DNA of 64,000 nucleotides from Nocardioides sp. JS614 (GCF_000015265.1 NC_008699.1:4774001-4838000); one strand, 5' to 3'; shown: positions 1 through 7,922, counted from the first letter of the stretch. Notes: a model not told the origin generated them from the letters alone. Numbers and translations: made by a program.

Positions 1-575
1 TTGTGCCGAGCCGCCCGCCGGCTGGGAACGGTGTCCATCACCGGCGCCAGGTCGAGGTTCACGCCGGCCCGGCGCAGCTGCCCGGCCCACAACTTCGCGG
101 CGCCACGCAGCCGGCGCGGCTGCCAGGTGCCCTGCTCCAGGGCCGAGGGGATGTCGGAGAAGCCGGGCCCCTGCAACACCCGGACCTGGCCGCCCTCCTG
201 GTCGGTCGCGACGAAGAGCCGGACGCCGGCGGTCGACCTCCCGTCGACCTCGCCGCGCATCGCCCGGGACACCCGGGCCGGCGCGCGGACCCCGTCATAG
301 CTGCGGCCGGTCAGCATCACGTTGCCGACGTGGAAGCGATGGATCTGGGCGCGGGTACGGCGGTCGACCCGGTCCGCGGGGGTGCCGACCATGAACAGCT
401 GCCCGACCCGCTGGGCCAGGCTCATCTCCCGATACACCGACGCCGCCGTCCGGGTCTCCTGGTGCCGGCCGCTCACCGCAGGCGCGTGCGCGGACCCGCT
501 GGCGGGCGCCAGCAGCCCGGCCCCCAGGGCAGCGGCCGCGACCGCGACCAGGACGGGACGAGGCGACGACGACAT
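1..575 (-). CDS. Secreted glycoside hydrolase family 3 protein (beta-N-acetylhexosaminidase-like), C-terminus missing
   Basis: The reading frame starts at an ATG (573-575) and runs off the left edge, giving 191 codons. Residues 1-30 form a signal peptide with an Ala/Leu-rich core. The body starts with MSLAQRVGQLFMVG (residues 51-64), continues with VGNVMLTGRS (83-91), the diagnostic DQEGGQVRVL (125-134) and GVNLDLAPVMD (171-181). These are hallmarks of the GH3 N-terminal TIM barrel, in particular NagZ-like N-acetylglucosaminidases that remove terminal sugars from peptidoglycan fragments. The catalytic Asp/His region lies outside the window, so activity cannot be judged. The signal peptide implies an exported enzyme, unlike the cytoplasmic NagZ of Gram-negatives. 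It ends 19 bases beyond the stop side of the upstream aminotransferase gene, reads the same way and may be cotranscribed with it. Confidence 0.85.
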   Translation of the reverse strand, partial: MSSSPRPVLVAVAAAALGAGLLAPASGSAHAPAVSGRHQETRTAASVYREMSLAQRVGQLFMVGTPADRVDRRTRAQIHRFHVGNVMLTGRSYDGVRAPARVSRAMRGEVDGRSTAGVRLFVATDQEGGQVRVLQGPGFSDIPSALEQGTWQPRRLRGAAKLWAGQLRRAGVNLDLAPVMDTVPSRRAARH

Positions 576-594
576 GCGTCGGCACGCTACCGCG

Positions 595-1665
595 TCAGCG
601 GCTGAAGGCTGCGGCCACCTGAAGCAGCCGGCCGTTGGCCTCGGTCTCCCCGATCGAGACCCGGGCGCCCTCCCCGGCGAACGGCCGGACCACGATCCCG
701 GCCTCGTCCGCGGCCGCGGCGAAGTCGGCGGTCCGCTCGCCGAGCTCGAACCACACGAAGTTGCCCTGGGCGGCCGGGACGTCCCACCCCGCCTCGGCCA
801 GGCCCGCGACGACGCGGGCCCGCTCGACGACCAGCGCCTCGACCCGCTCGAGCAGCTCGGCCTGGCGCTCGAGCGACGCGATGGCCGCGGCCTGGGCGAC
901 GGTCGAGACCCCGAACGGCAGCGACACGGCGCGCAGCGCGGCCGCGATCGGGGCAGGCGCGACGGCGTACCCGACCCGGAAGCCCGCCAGCCCGTAGGCC
1001 TTGGAGAAGGTGCGGGTGAGCACGACGTTCTCCCGGGCGCGGTACGTCGCGAGACCGTCGACCGGATCGGCCATCCGCACGAACTCCAGGTAGGCCTCGT
1101 CCACGACGACGAGCACGTGCGGCGGCACCTTCTCGAGGAAGTCGTCCAGCTCGGCCTGGGTGACCGCCGGGCCGGTCGGGTTGTTGGGGGTGCAGACCAG
1201 CACCACCTTGGTGCGGTCGGTGACGGCGGCCGCCATCGCGTCCAGGTCGTGCCGGCCGTCGGCGAGCACCGGGACCTTGACTGCGGTCGCGGCCGCGGCC
1301 GTCACCGCGATCGGGTACGCCTCGAACGAGCGCCAGGCGAACACGACCTCGTCGCCGGGCTCGCAGAACGCCTGCACCAGCTGGTAGATCAGCCCGACCG
1401 ACCCGGTGGCCACCGAGAGGTGGTCGGACGGCACCGCGAACTTCTCCGACAGGGCGGCGTAGAGCGCGGCGCTGCCCATGTCGGGGTACCGGTTCATGGC
1501 GGCGACGCCCGCCTGGACGGCCTCGATGACGCCGGGCAGCGGCGGGTAGGGGTTCTCGTTCGAGGAGAGCTTGTACGACGTCATCCCGGGTCGGACCGTC
1601 GGCGGCTTCCCGGCGACGTACGGCGGGATCGCAGCGACCGTGCGCCGGGGCTGGGGGCTGGTCAT
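595..1665 (-). CDS. hisC: Histidinol-phosphate / aromatic amino acid aminotransferase
   Basis: A 356-residue fold-type I PLP aminotransferase of the HisC group. Visible motifs are SSNENPYPP (34-42), CTPNNPTG (158-165), DEAYLEF (189-195) and SKAYGLAGFRVGY (221-233), in which Lys222 should form the Schiff base with PLP. HisC converts imidazole-acetol phosphate and glutamate to histidinol phosphate; close actinobacterial paralogues (Pat) transaminate phenylpyruvate instead. No other his gene is nearby, so the aromatic (Pat-like) role is a real alternative. The ATG at 1665 is favoured because a TAGGGT -10-like hexamer (1672-1677 on the complement) ends six bases before it, suggesting a leaderless transcript. 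That hexamer contains the stop codon of the vanZ-like gene. Confidence 0.88.
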   Translation of the reverse strand: MTSPQPRRTVAAIPPYVAGKPPTVRPGMTSYKLSSNENPYPPLPGVIEAVQAGVAAMNRYPDMGSAALYAALSEKFAVPSDHLSVATGSVGLIYQLVQAFCEPGDEVVFAWRSFEAYPIAVTAAAATAVKVPVLADGRHDLDAMAAAVTDRTKVVLVCTPNNPTGPAVTQAELDDFLEKVPPHVLVVVDEAYLEFVRMADPVDGLATYRARENVVLTRTFSKAYGLAGFRVGYAVAPAPIAAALRAVSLPFGVSTVAQAAAIASLERQAELLERVEALVVERARVVAGLAEAGWDVPAAQGNFVWFELGERTADFAAAADEAGIVVRPFAGEGARVSIGETEANGRLLQVAAAFSR

Positions 1666-1674
1666 GGGCTCACC

Positions 1675-2256
1675 CTAGTGACGCACTTCTCGGGCCGCGG
1701 GTCGATGGGGACGCCGCCGCCAGGGCCGCAGCAGCACCGCCAGCACGATCCCGATCCCGACCCCGACCACCGCGCCGGTGACGTTGTCGACCACGTCGGT
1801 CACGTCGCAGGCCCGGTCCAGCCGGGCCAGCGCGAGCTGGGTGCCCTCGATCGCCGCCGAGTAGCTGGCCAGCAGGGCCAGTCCGGCCGGCACCAGCACC
1901 CAGGCGGCCCGCCACCGGGCGGCCGCGAAGACGAGCAGGGCACCGGGCGGCACGAAGACGACGGTGTTGAGCAGCCGCTGCCCCCCGGAGAAGATCCAGA
2001 ACCCGTCCGGCGCCGGCCCGCCGACGTCCCACGAGCAGCCGGTCAGCCGGCCCTCCACAGGCACGATCCCGGGCGCGCCGTTCGCCGGGATCAGCGTGAT
2101 CGAGGCGATCACCGCCAGGGACCAGACCAGTCCGCCGAGCGACCCGGCGGTGACCCACCCGAGCCTGCGCCCCAGCGCTACTACCAGCAGCAGGCACGCC
2201 GCCGCGGACACCACCACCAGGAGCAGCATCACCCCCACACCGCCGACCGGGAACAC
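1675..2256 (-). CDS. VanZ-like integral membrane protein
   Basis: A 193-residue membrane protein with about four hydrophobic segments (residues 6-28, 38-55, 95-112, 115-135) and a further one near 160-180. The stretch NTVVFVPPGALLVF followed by EGTQLALARLDRACD and DVVDNVTGAVVG is the conserved core of the VanZ family. VanZ of enterococci gives low-level teicoplanin resistance, but most actinobacterial members have no demonstrated role, so only a membrane location is inferred. The last 12 residues are Arg/His-rich and probably cytoplasmic. Its stop codon overlaps the presumed promoter of the aminotransferase gene downstream. The divergent region ahead of it carries a 62-bp repeat element. Confidence 0.8.
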   Translation of the reverse strand: MFPVGGVGVMLLLVVVSAAACLLLVVALGRRLGWVTAGSLGGLVWSLAVIASITLIPANGAPGIVPVEGRLTGCSWDVGGPAPDGFWIFSGGQRLLNTVVFVPPGALLVFAAARWRAAWVLVPAGLALLASYSAAIEGTQLALARLDRACDVTDVVDNVTGAVVGVGIGIVLAVLLRPWRRRPHRPAAREVRH

Positions 2257-2298
2257 GCCCCTGACCGTAGCCGCCCGGCTGCGGCGGCGACCGGGGTT

Positions 2299-2360
2299 GG
2301 TTTCCCCGGTTCACCGGGGAAACCGGAACCGTTGGGCCGAAACTTCGGGCCAGAAGTTCC
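2299..2360 (+). repeat. 62-bp two-hairpin repeat, copy A (family 1)
   Basis: Hairpin 1 (2299-2324) has 12-nt arms GGTTTCCCCGGT / ACCGGGGAAACC around TC. Hairpin 2 (2325-2360) opens with GGAAC and closes with GTTCC and contains an inner CCGAA/TTCGG stem. The same 62-bp unit occurs at 15253-15314, 21546-21607 and 59436-59497. This copy differs in that its two central bases are TC where the other three, read in the same orientation, have GA. A second partial hairpin of the same sequence follows at 2363-2386. It lies between the divergent vanZ-like and small membrane protein genes. Confidence 0.9.
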
Positions 2361-2362
2361 AA

Positions 2363-2386
2363 CATCCCCGGTGAACCGGGGAAACC
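2363..2386 (+). repeat. Partial extra hairpin of family 1 beside copy A
   Basis: This 24-base stretch repeats hairpin 1 of the 62-bp element with a GA centre (TCCCCGGT-GA-ACCGGGGA) but lacks the outermost pairs on its left side. Copy A is therefore flanked on both sides by the palindrome, as if two elements had recombined or one had been inserted next to another. Confidence 0.75.
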
Positions 2387-2419
2387 GCCGACGCGGGTCC
2401 GCCCCCCTAGGATCCAGGC

Positions 2420-2827
2420 GTGGGTCTCTTCAAGCTGCTCGGCTGGTTGTTGACGAATGCGGTGGCGCTGGCGGTGGCGTGCCAGCTCTTCGACGGGATC
2501 GGCTTCCGCGGCGGCGCCGACAGCGGGTGGGACGAGGTGGCGGACAAGATCTGGCCGCTGCTGTTCGTCGCGCTGATCCTGGGCGTCGTGAACTCGTTCG
2601 TGAGCCCGGTGCTGAAGTTCCTCTCGATCCCGTTCATCATCATCACGCTGGGCCTGTTCCTGCTGGTGATCAACGCGCTCATGCTGCTGTTCACCGAGTG
2701 GCTCGCCGGGCTGTTCGACATCGACTTCTACGTCGACGGCTTCTGGACCGCAGTGGGCGGCGCGATCGTGATCACGATCGTCACCTGGATCGTCGGGCTC
2801 CTGCTCGGCGACGCCGAGGAGGCCTGA
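2420..2827 (+). CDS. Small four-helix membrane protein (phage-holin family 4 / YvlD-like)
   Basis: A 135-residue protein with four predicted transmembrane helices (about residues 5-22, 45-65, 70-98, 112-130). The sequence NSFVSPVLKFLSIPF followed by ITLGLFLLVINALML is typical of the family annotated as phage holin family 4 or YvlD/DUF360. Despite the name these are chromosomal proteins found in many actinobacteria with no proven lytic role. The GTG start at 2420 is supported by TAGGAT at 2408-2413, exactly six bases before it, which suggests a leaderless mRNA. The stop is followed three bases later by the start of the tyrosine phosphatase gene, so the two are probably cotranscribed. Confidence 0.8.
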   Translation: MGLFKLLGWLLTNAVALAVACQLFDGIGFRGGADSGWDEVADKIWPLLFVALILGVVNSFVSPVLKFLSIPFIIITLGLFLLVINALMLLFTEWLAGLFDIDFYVDGFWTAVGGAIVITIVTWIVGLLLGDAEEA

Positions 2828-2830
2828 GCC

Positions 2831-3421
2831 GTGGCCGGGCGCGAGCTGCCGCCGGCCCGGACCCCCGGTCGGTACCACGTCGCCGTGGTGTGCCTGGGCA
2901 ACATCTGCCGCTCGCCGATGGCGCAGGTCGTGCTCACCGAGCGGGTCGCCGACGCCGGCCTCGCCGACCGGGTCACGGTCAGCAGCGCCGGCACCGGCGA
3001 CTGGCACGTCGGCGACCCGATGGACCGCCGCGCCGCCGCGACGCTGACCCGGTCGGGGTACGACGCCACCCGGCACCGGGCCCGCCAGTGGACCGGCCGC
3101 GACCCCGTCGACCTGGTGCTCGCCATGGACGCGCAGAACCACGCCGACATCACCGACCTCGAGGACCCGGCCGAGGACCTGGCGGAGGACCTGGCGGAGG
3201 ATCCGGCGGAGGACCCGGCCCCGGCCGAGAGGGCGGGCCGGGTGCGGCTGTTCCGCGAGTTCGACCCGGTCGAACCGGGCAGCGACGTGCCCGACCCGTA
3301 CTACGGTGGGGACTCCGGATTCGAGGAGGTGCTCGCGATGGTGGAGCGCACGGCCGAGGCGCTGGTGCAGACCCTGGAGCGCGAGCGACCCTGGAGCGGC
3401 GGGGGTGAGCGGGTCTCGTGA
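2831..3421 (+). CDS. Low-molecular-weight protein-tyrosine phosphatase with an EDPA repeat insert
   Basis: A 196-residue LMW-PTP. The P-loop CLGNICRS (Cys21 nucleophile, Arg27) sits near the N-terminus, the SSAGTGDWHVG segment follows, and the acid loop DPYYGG near residue 155 supplies the general-acid Asp. The enzyme hydrolyses phosphotyrosine through a phosphocysteine intermediate. The family is usually about 150-165 residues; the extra length comes from five tandem 12-nt units encoding E-D-(P/L)-A at 3161-3220, in the middle of the protein. The start is a GTG at 2831. The reading frame overlaps the next gene by four bases (GTGA). Confidence 0.9.
   Translation: MAGRELPPARTPGRYHVAVVCLGNICRSPMAQVVLTERVADAGLADRVTVSSAGTGDWHVGDPMDRRAAATLTRSGYDATRHRARQWTGRDPVDLVLAMDAQNHADITDLEDPAEDLAEDLAEDPAEDPAPAERAGRVRLFREFDPVEPGSDVPDPYYGGDSGFEEVLAMVERTAEALVQTLERERPWSGGGERVS
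3161..3220 (+). repeat. 12-nt minisatellite, five units, inside the tyrosine phosphatase gene
   Basis: Five consecutive 12-base units of the form GAGGACC(C/T)GGC(C/G), one with GATC, encode (E-D-P/L-A)x5. The unit is a multiple of three, so copy-number change keeps the reading frame. The insert is highly acidic and falls in a region where related phosphatases have a short loop. Confidence 0.95.
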
Positions 3422-4296
3422 CCCGACAGCCGCTGGTCGCGCGCCGGGCCGAGGAGCTCCTCGGATCCTCGGTGGTGGCCACGGCGCCGATCGCGGGCGG
3501 CGACATCTCCACGGCGACCCGGCTGCGGCTCAGCGACGGCACGACGGCGCTGATGAAGACGCTCCCGCACGCCCCGGACGAGTTCTTCGCCGAGGAGGCC
3601 GCGGGGCTGCGCTGGCTCGCCGAGGCGACGCCCGCCGGCGGCGCGCAGGTCCCCGAGGTCCTCGGCGTCGACCACGAGTGCGTGATCGTGCGCTGGGTCG
3701 AGCCGGGCAAGAACTCGGTCGACGCGGCCACCGCGTTCGGCCGCGCACTCGCCGCCACCCACGCGGCCGGGGCGCCGTCGTACGGCCGGGACCGCGACGG
3801 CTTCATCGGCCGACTGCCGATGCCGAACCGGCCGACCGACACCTGGGCCGAGTTCTACGCCGCGCGCCGGGTGCTGCCCTACCTCAAGCTCGCCCGCGAC
3901 CGCGGCGCCGCGACCGCGGAGCAGGCCGCGGCGATCGAGGCGGTGCTCCCCCGGCTGGCCGACCTGGTGCCCGAGGAGCCGCCGGCCCGGCTGCACGGCG
4001 ACCTGTGGAACGGCAACGTGCTGTGGGGCTTGGACGGGCAGGCGTGGCTGATCGACCCGGCGTCGTACGGCGGGCACCGCGAGGTCGACCTCGCGATGCT
4101 GGCGCTGTTCGGGCTGCCGCACCTGCCGCGGGTGCTCGACGCGTACGCCGAGGCCACCGCCGGGACCACTCCGCTGGCCGACGGGTGGGCCGACCGGGTG
4201 GCGCTGCACCAGGTGTTCCCGCTGCTCGTGCACGCCTGCCACTTCGGCGGCGGCTACGCCGGCCGGGCCGCCGAGGCCGCCGCCCGCTTCGTCTGA
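3418..4296 (+). CDS. Fructosamine-3-kinase family protein
   Basis: A 292-residue aminoglycoside-phosphotransferase-fold kinase. The catalytic loop RLHGDLWNGNVLWG (about 194-207) and the metal-binding LIDPASYGGHREVDLAML (about 214-231) match the fructosamine/ketosamine kinase family, which phosphorylates sugars attached to protein amines and so helps deglycation. The N-terminal ISTATRLRLSDGTTALMKT contains the ATP-binding Lys. The GTG start overlaps the stop of the phosphatase gene by four bases, indicating translational coupling. It could act on small glycated amines rather than proteins; the sequence does not tell. Confidence 0.85.
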   Translation: MTRQPLVARRAEELLGSSVVATAPIAGGDISTATRLRLSDGTTALMKTLPHAPDEFFAEEAAGLRWLAEATPAGGAQVPEVLGVDHECVIVRWVEPGKNSVDAATAFGRALAATHAAGAPSYGRDRDGFIGRLPMPNRPTDTWAEFYAARRVLPYLKLARDRGAATAEQAAAIEAVLPRLADLVPEEPPARLHGDLWNGNVLWGLDGQAWLIDPASYGGHREVDLAMLALFGLPHLPRVLDAYAEATAGTTPLADGWADRVALHQVFPLLVHACHFGGGYAGRAAEAAARFV

Positions 4297-4334
4297 CCGG
4301 ACCGCCCCGGACCCGCCCCGGACCCGCCCCGGTT

Positions 4335-4371
4335 CTCAGTCGCGGCTCAGGCTCGGCTGGCAGAGTAGGAG
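4335..4371 (+). promoter_or_regulatory. Candidate promoter and direct-repeat operator of the response regulator gene
   Basis: Two CTCAG pentamers start at 4335 and 4346, exactly 11 bases (one helical turn) apart, the arrangement OmpR-family regulators usually bind. CAGAGT (4361-4366) lies six bases before the GTG start at 4373 and could be the -10 of a leaderless transcript. Just upstream (4301-4332) is a short CCGCCCCGGAC tandem repeat. Autoregulation is an inference. Confidence 0.4.
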
Positions 4372-4372
4372 C

Positions 4373-5077
4373 GTGACCACGCCCACTGCTCCCCGGCCGC
4401 GTGTGCTCGTCGTCGACGACGACAAGGCCGTGCGCGAGTCACTGCGGCGGTCGCTGGAGTTCAACGGCTACGAGGTCGTGCTCGCGGCCGACGGCGCCGA
4501 GGCGCTGGCCGGCATCTCCGCCGCCGCCCCGGACGTGGTCGTGATGGACGTGATGATGCCCCGCCTCGACGGGCTGGAGACCACCCGGGCGCTGCGCACC
4601 GCCGGCAACGACCTGCCGATCCTGGTGCTCACCGCCCGCGACGCGGTGGGCGACCGGGTCGAGGGCCTCGACGCCGGCGCGGACGACTACCTCACCAAGC
4701 CCTTCGCCCTCCAGGAGCTGCTGGCCCGGCTGCGGGCCCTGCTCCGGCGGGTGGTCCCGCACGAGGACGCCACCGACGAGATGCTCTCCTTCTCGGACCT
4801 GTCGATGGACGTCGGCACCCGTGAGGTCCGCCGCGGCGAGCGGGTGATCGAGCTGACCCGCACCGAGTTCGCGCTGCTGGAGATGTTCCTGCGCCGGCCG
4901 CGCCGGGTGCTGGAGCGCTCCTTCATCCTCGAGGAGGTGTGGGGCTACGACTTCCCGACGACCGCGAACTCCCTCGAGGTGTACGTCGGCTACCTGCGCC
5001 GCAAGACCGAGGCGGAGGGCGAGGCGCGGCTGATCCACACCGTCCGCGGCGTGGGCTACGTGCTGAAGGAATCGTGA
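4373..5077 (+). CDS. mprA: MprA-like OmpR/PhoB-family response regulator
   Basis: A 234-residue two-domain regulator. The receiver domain (about 9-122) shows the acidic triad DDD (15-17), the phosphoacceptor Asp59 in VVVMDVMMPRLDG, the conserved Thr in LVLTARD and the Lys in LTKPF. The winged-helix DNA-binding domain (about 138-232) has the typical ELTRTEFALLEMF, RSFILEEVWGYDF and YLRRKTEAEG signatures. It resembles MprA of mycobacteria, which responds to cell-envelope stress. It overlaps the kinase gene by four bases (GTGA), and the kinase is followed by a lipoprotein, so the three form an operon. Confidence 0.88.
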   Translation: MTTPTAPRPRVLVVDDDKAVRESLRRSLEFNGYEVVLAADGAEALAGISAAAPDVVVMDVMMPRLDGLETTRALRTAGNDLPILVLTARDAVGDRVEGLDAGADDYLTKPFALQELLARLRALLRRVVPHEDATDEMLSFSDLSMDVGTREVRRGERVIELTRTEFALLEMFLRRPRRVLERSFILEEVWGYDFPTTANSLEVYVGYLRRKTEAEGEARLIHTVRGVGYVLKES

Positions 5078-6489
5078 CCGTCTTCCCGCCGGTCCCTCCG
5101 GACGGGCGGTGGCACTACCGCCGCTCGCTCGCCAGTCGGGTCACGCTGCTCACCACCATCGCGGTCGGCGTCACGGTCGCGTTCGTCGCCGCCGGCGCCT
5201 ACCTCACGGTCCGGATGCAGATGCAGACGACCCTCGACGACTCCCTCGTCGAGCGGGCCACCACCGCCTCGCTCGACCTGTGCCAGAACGACCTGCACAT
5301 CCCCGACGAGTACCTCGGCGCCGCGGACGTCTGGGTCGCCTGCCTGCAGGGCGGCATCGGGGTCGCGACCTCGGTCGACAAGAGCTCGCCGATCAGCCTG
5401 CTGGGCTCGCCGGAGGCGGCCGTGGTCGGTGGGGAGCGCCAGCAGTCGCTGCGCACCGTGGTCAGCAAGGACGGCGACACCCACTGGCGGGTGATCGCGC
5501 TGCGCCGCGACGGCGGCCAAACGATGATCCTGGCCCAGTCGCTGGAGTCGCAGCAGAACGTGCTCAACCGGCTCGGCATCGTGATGTTCCTCTTCGGCCT
5601 CGCCGGCGTGATCGCCGCCGGCATGGCCGGCTGGGCGGTGGCCCGCAACGGGCTCCGGCCGGTGCGGCGGCTCACCTCGTCGGTGGAGCAGATCGCCCGC
5701 ACCGAGGACCTGCGCCCGCTGCCGATCGAGGGCGACGACGAGATCGCCCGGCTCGCCACCGCGTTCAACCAGATGCTGGCGGCGCTGGCGGCCTCCCGCG
5801 ACCGGCAGCGCCAGCTGGTCGCCGACGCCGGCCACGAGCTGCGCACCCCGCTCACCTCGCTGCGCACCAACCTCGACCTGCTGGGCCAGGCCGACCGGGG
5901 TGGCGTCGACCTCCCGTCGGAGGCGCGCGCCGAGCTGCTCGACGACGTGGCCGCCCAGATCGAGGAGATGACCACGCTGATCGGCGACCTGATGGAGCTC
6001 GCCCGGGACGAGCCGCTCACCCACGTGGTCGAGCCGGTCGACGTACCCGAGCTGGTCGACCGGGCCATCGCGCGGGTCCGCCGCCGCGCGGCCGGCGTGA
6101 CCTTCGACGTGGTCGCCGAGCCCTGGTTCGTCGTCGGCGAGAGCGCCGGGCTCGAGCGCGCCGTCACGAACCTGCTCGACAACGCGGCGAAGTGGAGCCC
6201 GGCCGGCGGGACCGTGCGGGTCCGGCTGGCGGGCGGCGTGCTCACCGTCGACGACGACGGGCCGGGGATCTCCGAGGAGGACCTGCCGCACGTCTTCGAC
6301 CGGTTCTACCGCTCGCAGGAGTCGCGGTCGATGCCCGGCTCCGGGCTGGGGCTCTCCATCGTGCGCCAGGTCGCCGAACGGCACTCCGGCACCGTGTGGG
6401 CGGGGGCCGCGCCGACCGGCGGTGCCCGGCTCACGCTGTGGCTGCCCGGCTCCCGCGCGCCCGTCCCGGACTGGACGCCCGCGTCGTGA
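5074..6489 (+). CDS. mprB: MprB-like sensor histidine kinase
   Basis: A 471-residue membrane sensor kinase. Two transmembrane helices (about residues 22-46 and 168-190) enclose an extracytoplasmic domain of roughly 120 residues. A HAMP linker follows, then the dimerisation helix with His254 in DAGHELRTPLTSLRTN, and an HATPase domain with the N box NLLDNAAKWS, the G1 box DDDGPGIS and the G2 box GSGLGLSIV. It should autophosphorylate and pass phosphate to Asp59 of the MprA-like partner. The GTG at 5074 is chosen because it overlaps the regulator stop codon; the open frame extends further upstream only within the regulator gene. Confidence 0.9.
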   Translation: MTVFPPVPPDGRWHYRRSLASRVTLLTTIAVGVTVAFVAAGAYLTVRMQMQTTLDDSLVERATTASLDLCQNDLHIPDEYLGAADVWVACLQGGIGVATSVDKSSPISLLGSPEAAVVGGERQQSLRTVVSKDGDTHWRVIALRRDGGQTMILAQSLESQQNVLNRLGIVMFLFGLAGVIAAGMAGWAVARNGLRPVRRLTSSVEQIARTEDLRPLPIEGDDEIARLATAFNQMLAALAASRDRQRQLVADAGHELRTPLTSLRTNLDLLGQADRGGVDLPSEARAELLDDVAAQIEEMTTLIGDLMELARDEPLTHVVEPVDVPELVDRAIARVRRRAAGVTFDVVAEPWFVVGESAGLERAVTNLLDNAAKWSPAGGTVRVRLAGGVLTVDDDGPGISEEDLPHVFDRFYRSQESRSMPGSGLGLSIVRQVAERHSGTVWAGAAPTGGARLTLWLPGSRAPVPDWTPAS

Positions 6490-7049
6490 GGCGCGCGCTG
6501 CCGGCCGCCGTGCTCCTGGCGGCGGGGCTGCTCACCGCCGCCTGCTCGTCCGGTTCCGCGGGCTCCGAGGCCGACCCCGGGTCGGCGGCGTCGGACGCCT
6601 CGGCGGCGCTGTCCGAGGCGACCGACGTGGGCTGGAGCCCCTGCGACGGGCTGGACGCCGCGCAGGTGAGCCGGTTCGCCGCCGAGCCGATGGCCGAGCA
6701 GACCGGGACCACCGACCAGCCGCGGTGCGCGTTCACGCCGGTGGCCGAGGGTGGCCCGGCGTTCGACGTGAACTACCTCTTCTTCGACGGCGGCCTCGAC
6801 GAGGCGTGGCGGACGATGGGCCCGATCCGCGGCCGGGTGAGCCGGATCGCCGTGCCCGGCGCCGACGCCGCGCGCCTGGTCGTGCACGCGCGCCGCCCCG
6901 CGGTGCTCGTCACCGGCTTCGTGCAGAGCGGCGGCCTGGTGCAGAGCGTGAACGCCGTCCAGCTCCGCCCGTACGACGAGCAGCAGGTCGTCGCCGCGAC
7001 CCGGCGGCTGCTCGCGGCCCTGGTGCGCGCGGCCCCCGAACGCCCCTGA
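6486..7049 (+). CDS. Putative lipoprotein of the mprAB operon
   Basis: A 187-residue protein starting at a GTG that overlaps the kinase stop (GTGA). The N-terminus has Arg residues, a hydrophobic core and the lipobox LTAAC, so Cys is at about residue 21 and the mature protein should be a membrane-anchored lipoprotein. A Ser/Ala/Asp-rich linker follows and then a compact domain with two Cys (in WSPCDGL and QPRCAFTP) that could form a disulfide. The layout recalls DUF3558-type actinobacterial lipoproteins, but I cannot assign a family with confidence. Its coupling to the sensor kinase suggests it senses or modulates envelope stress; that is inference. Confidence 0.7.
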   Translation: MRRALPAAVLLAAGLLTAACSSGSAGSEADPGSAASDASAALSEATDVGWSPCDGLDAAQVSRFAAEPMAEQTGTTDQPRCAFTPVAEGGPAFDVNYLFFDGGLDEAWRTMGPIRGRVSRIAVPGADAARLVVHARRPAVLVTGFVQSGGLVQSVNAVQLRPYDEQQVVAATRRLLAALVRAAPERP

Positions 7050-7067
7050 TCCGAGCGGCACTGGACA

Positions 7068-7922
7068 ATGGCGCCCGTGACGCTCTCGTTCTTCACCCGG
7101 CGCGACGACCGGGCGACCGAGCTGGTGCCCCGGCAGCTGGCGTGCAGCATGTGGAGCAAGGACCAGATGCACGGCGTCGCGCTCAGCGGCGCCCTGGCCT
7201 GGGCCGCGGAGCGGCGGCTGGCGGAGGCCGGCCGCACCGACCTGCGCCCGGCACGCTGGGCGGTCGACCTGTTCCGGCCGGCCCGGATGGTGCCGTGCAC
7301 GCTGAGCGCGGAGATCGAGCGGGAGGGCCGCCGGATCTGCCTGGTCGACGTGATCCTGTCCCAGGACGGGGAGCGGGTCGCCCGCGGCACCGCCACGTTC
7401 CTCCGGCCCTCGGAGAGCACCGACGGCGAGGTGTGGGAGCCGGCCGAGCGGCCGCAGCCCCCGGCACCGGAGGTGGTCCCGCCCTCGACGGTCCCGCGGG
7501 CGCCCTACGTGCGCTCCTCGGCCGACTGGTCCCAGGACTTCCTCGCCCACCAGAACGCCGCCCGGAAGGCCACCTGGAGCACGGCGGTCCCGGTGGTCGC
7601 CGGTGAACCGGTCACCGGCTTCCAGGCCGCGGCCGCCACCGCCGACGGCGCCAGCATGGTGACCAACTGGGGCACCCGCGGCATCGAGTACATCAACACC
7701 GACATCACGCTGACCCTCGCGCGTGAGCCGGAGGGCGTCGAGATCGGGCTGCTGGCCACCGACCGGGTCGAGCACGACGGCATCGCGGTCGGGACGGCGG
7801 CCGTGTTCGACCGGCGCGGGCCCCTGGGCAGCGTGCTGGTCGCGGCGCTCGCGAACGCCCGCCGTACCGTCGACCTCGGGTCGGTCACCTACACCGACGA
7901 CGGCCGGCGCAGCAATCGTTGA
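7068..7922 (+). CDS. TesB-like acyl-CoA thioesterase (double hotdog)
   Basis: A 284-residue protein with two hotdog repeats. The first contains MHGVALSGALAWAAER and the core strand region WAVDLFRPARMVPC; the second has GFQAAAATADGASMVTNWG and GIEYINTDITLTL, typical of the acyl-CoA thioesterase-like families of actinobacteria. Such enzymes hydrolyse acyl-CoA to free acid and CoA, or may bind acyl-CoA without hydrolysis. The ATG at 7068 is used, but the GTG at 7077 is also credible because GACAAT (7064-7069) sits seven bases before it, as in leaderless genes of this window. No neighbouring pathway gene fixes the substrate. Confidence 0.7.
   Translation: MAPVTLSFFTRRDDRATELVPRQLACSMWSKDQMHGVALSGALAWAAERRLAEAGRTDLRPARWAVDLFRPARMVPCTLSAEIEREGRRICLVDVILSQDGERVARGTATFLRPSESTDGEVWEPAERPQPPAPEVVPPSTVPRAPYVRSSADWSQDFLAHQNAARKATWSTAVPVVAGEPVTGFQAAAATADGASMVTNWGTRGIEYINTDITLTLAREPEGVEIGLLATDRVEHDGIAVGTAAVFDRRGPLGSVLVAALANARRTVDLGSVTYTDDGRRSNR

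Noticed and set aside
595..1665. Treating the aminotransferase as part of a histidine operon
   Set aside because: None of the neighbours is a his gene.
2299..2386. Repeats at 2299-2386 as a CRISPR fragment
   Set aside because: Only one and a half units, no regular spacers, and the other copies are tens of kilobases away in both orientations; no cas genes.
322..3408. A 1028-residue plus-strand open frame over hisC, vanZ and the phosphatase gene
   Set aside because: It runs antisense or out of frame through recognised genes, is full of Arg/Gly/His as GC-rich shadows are, and resembles no family.
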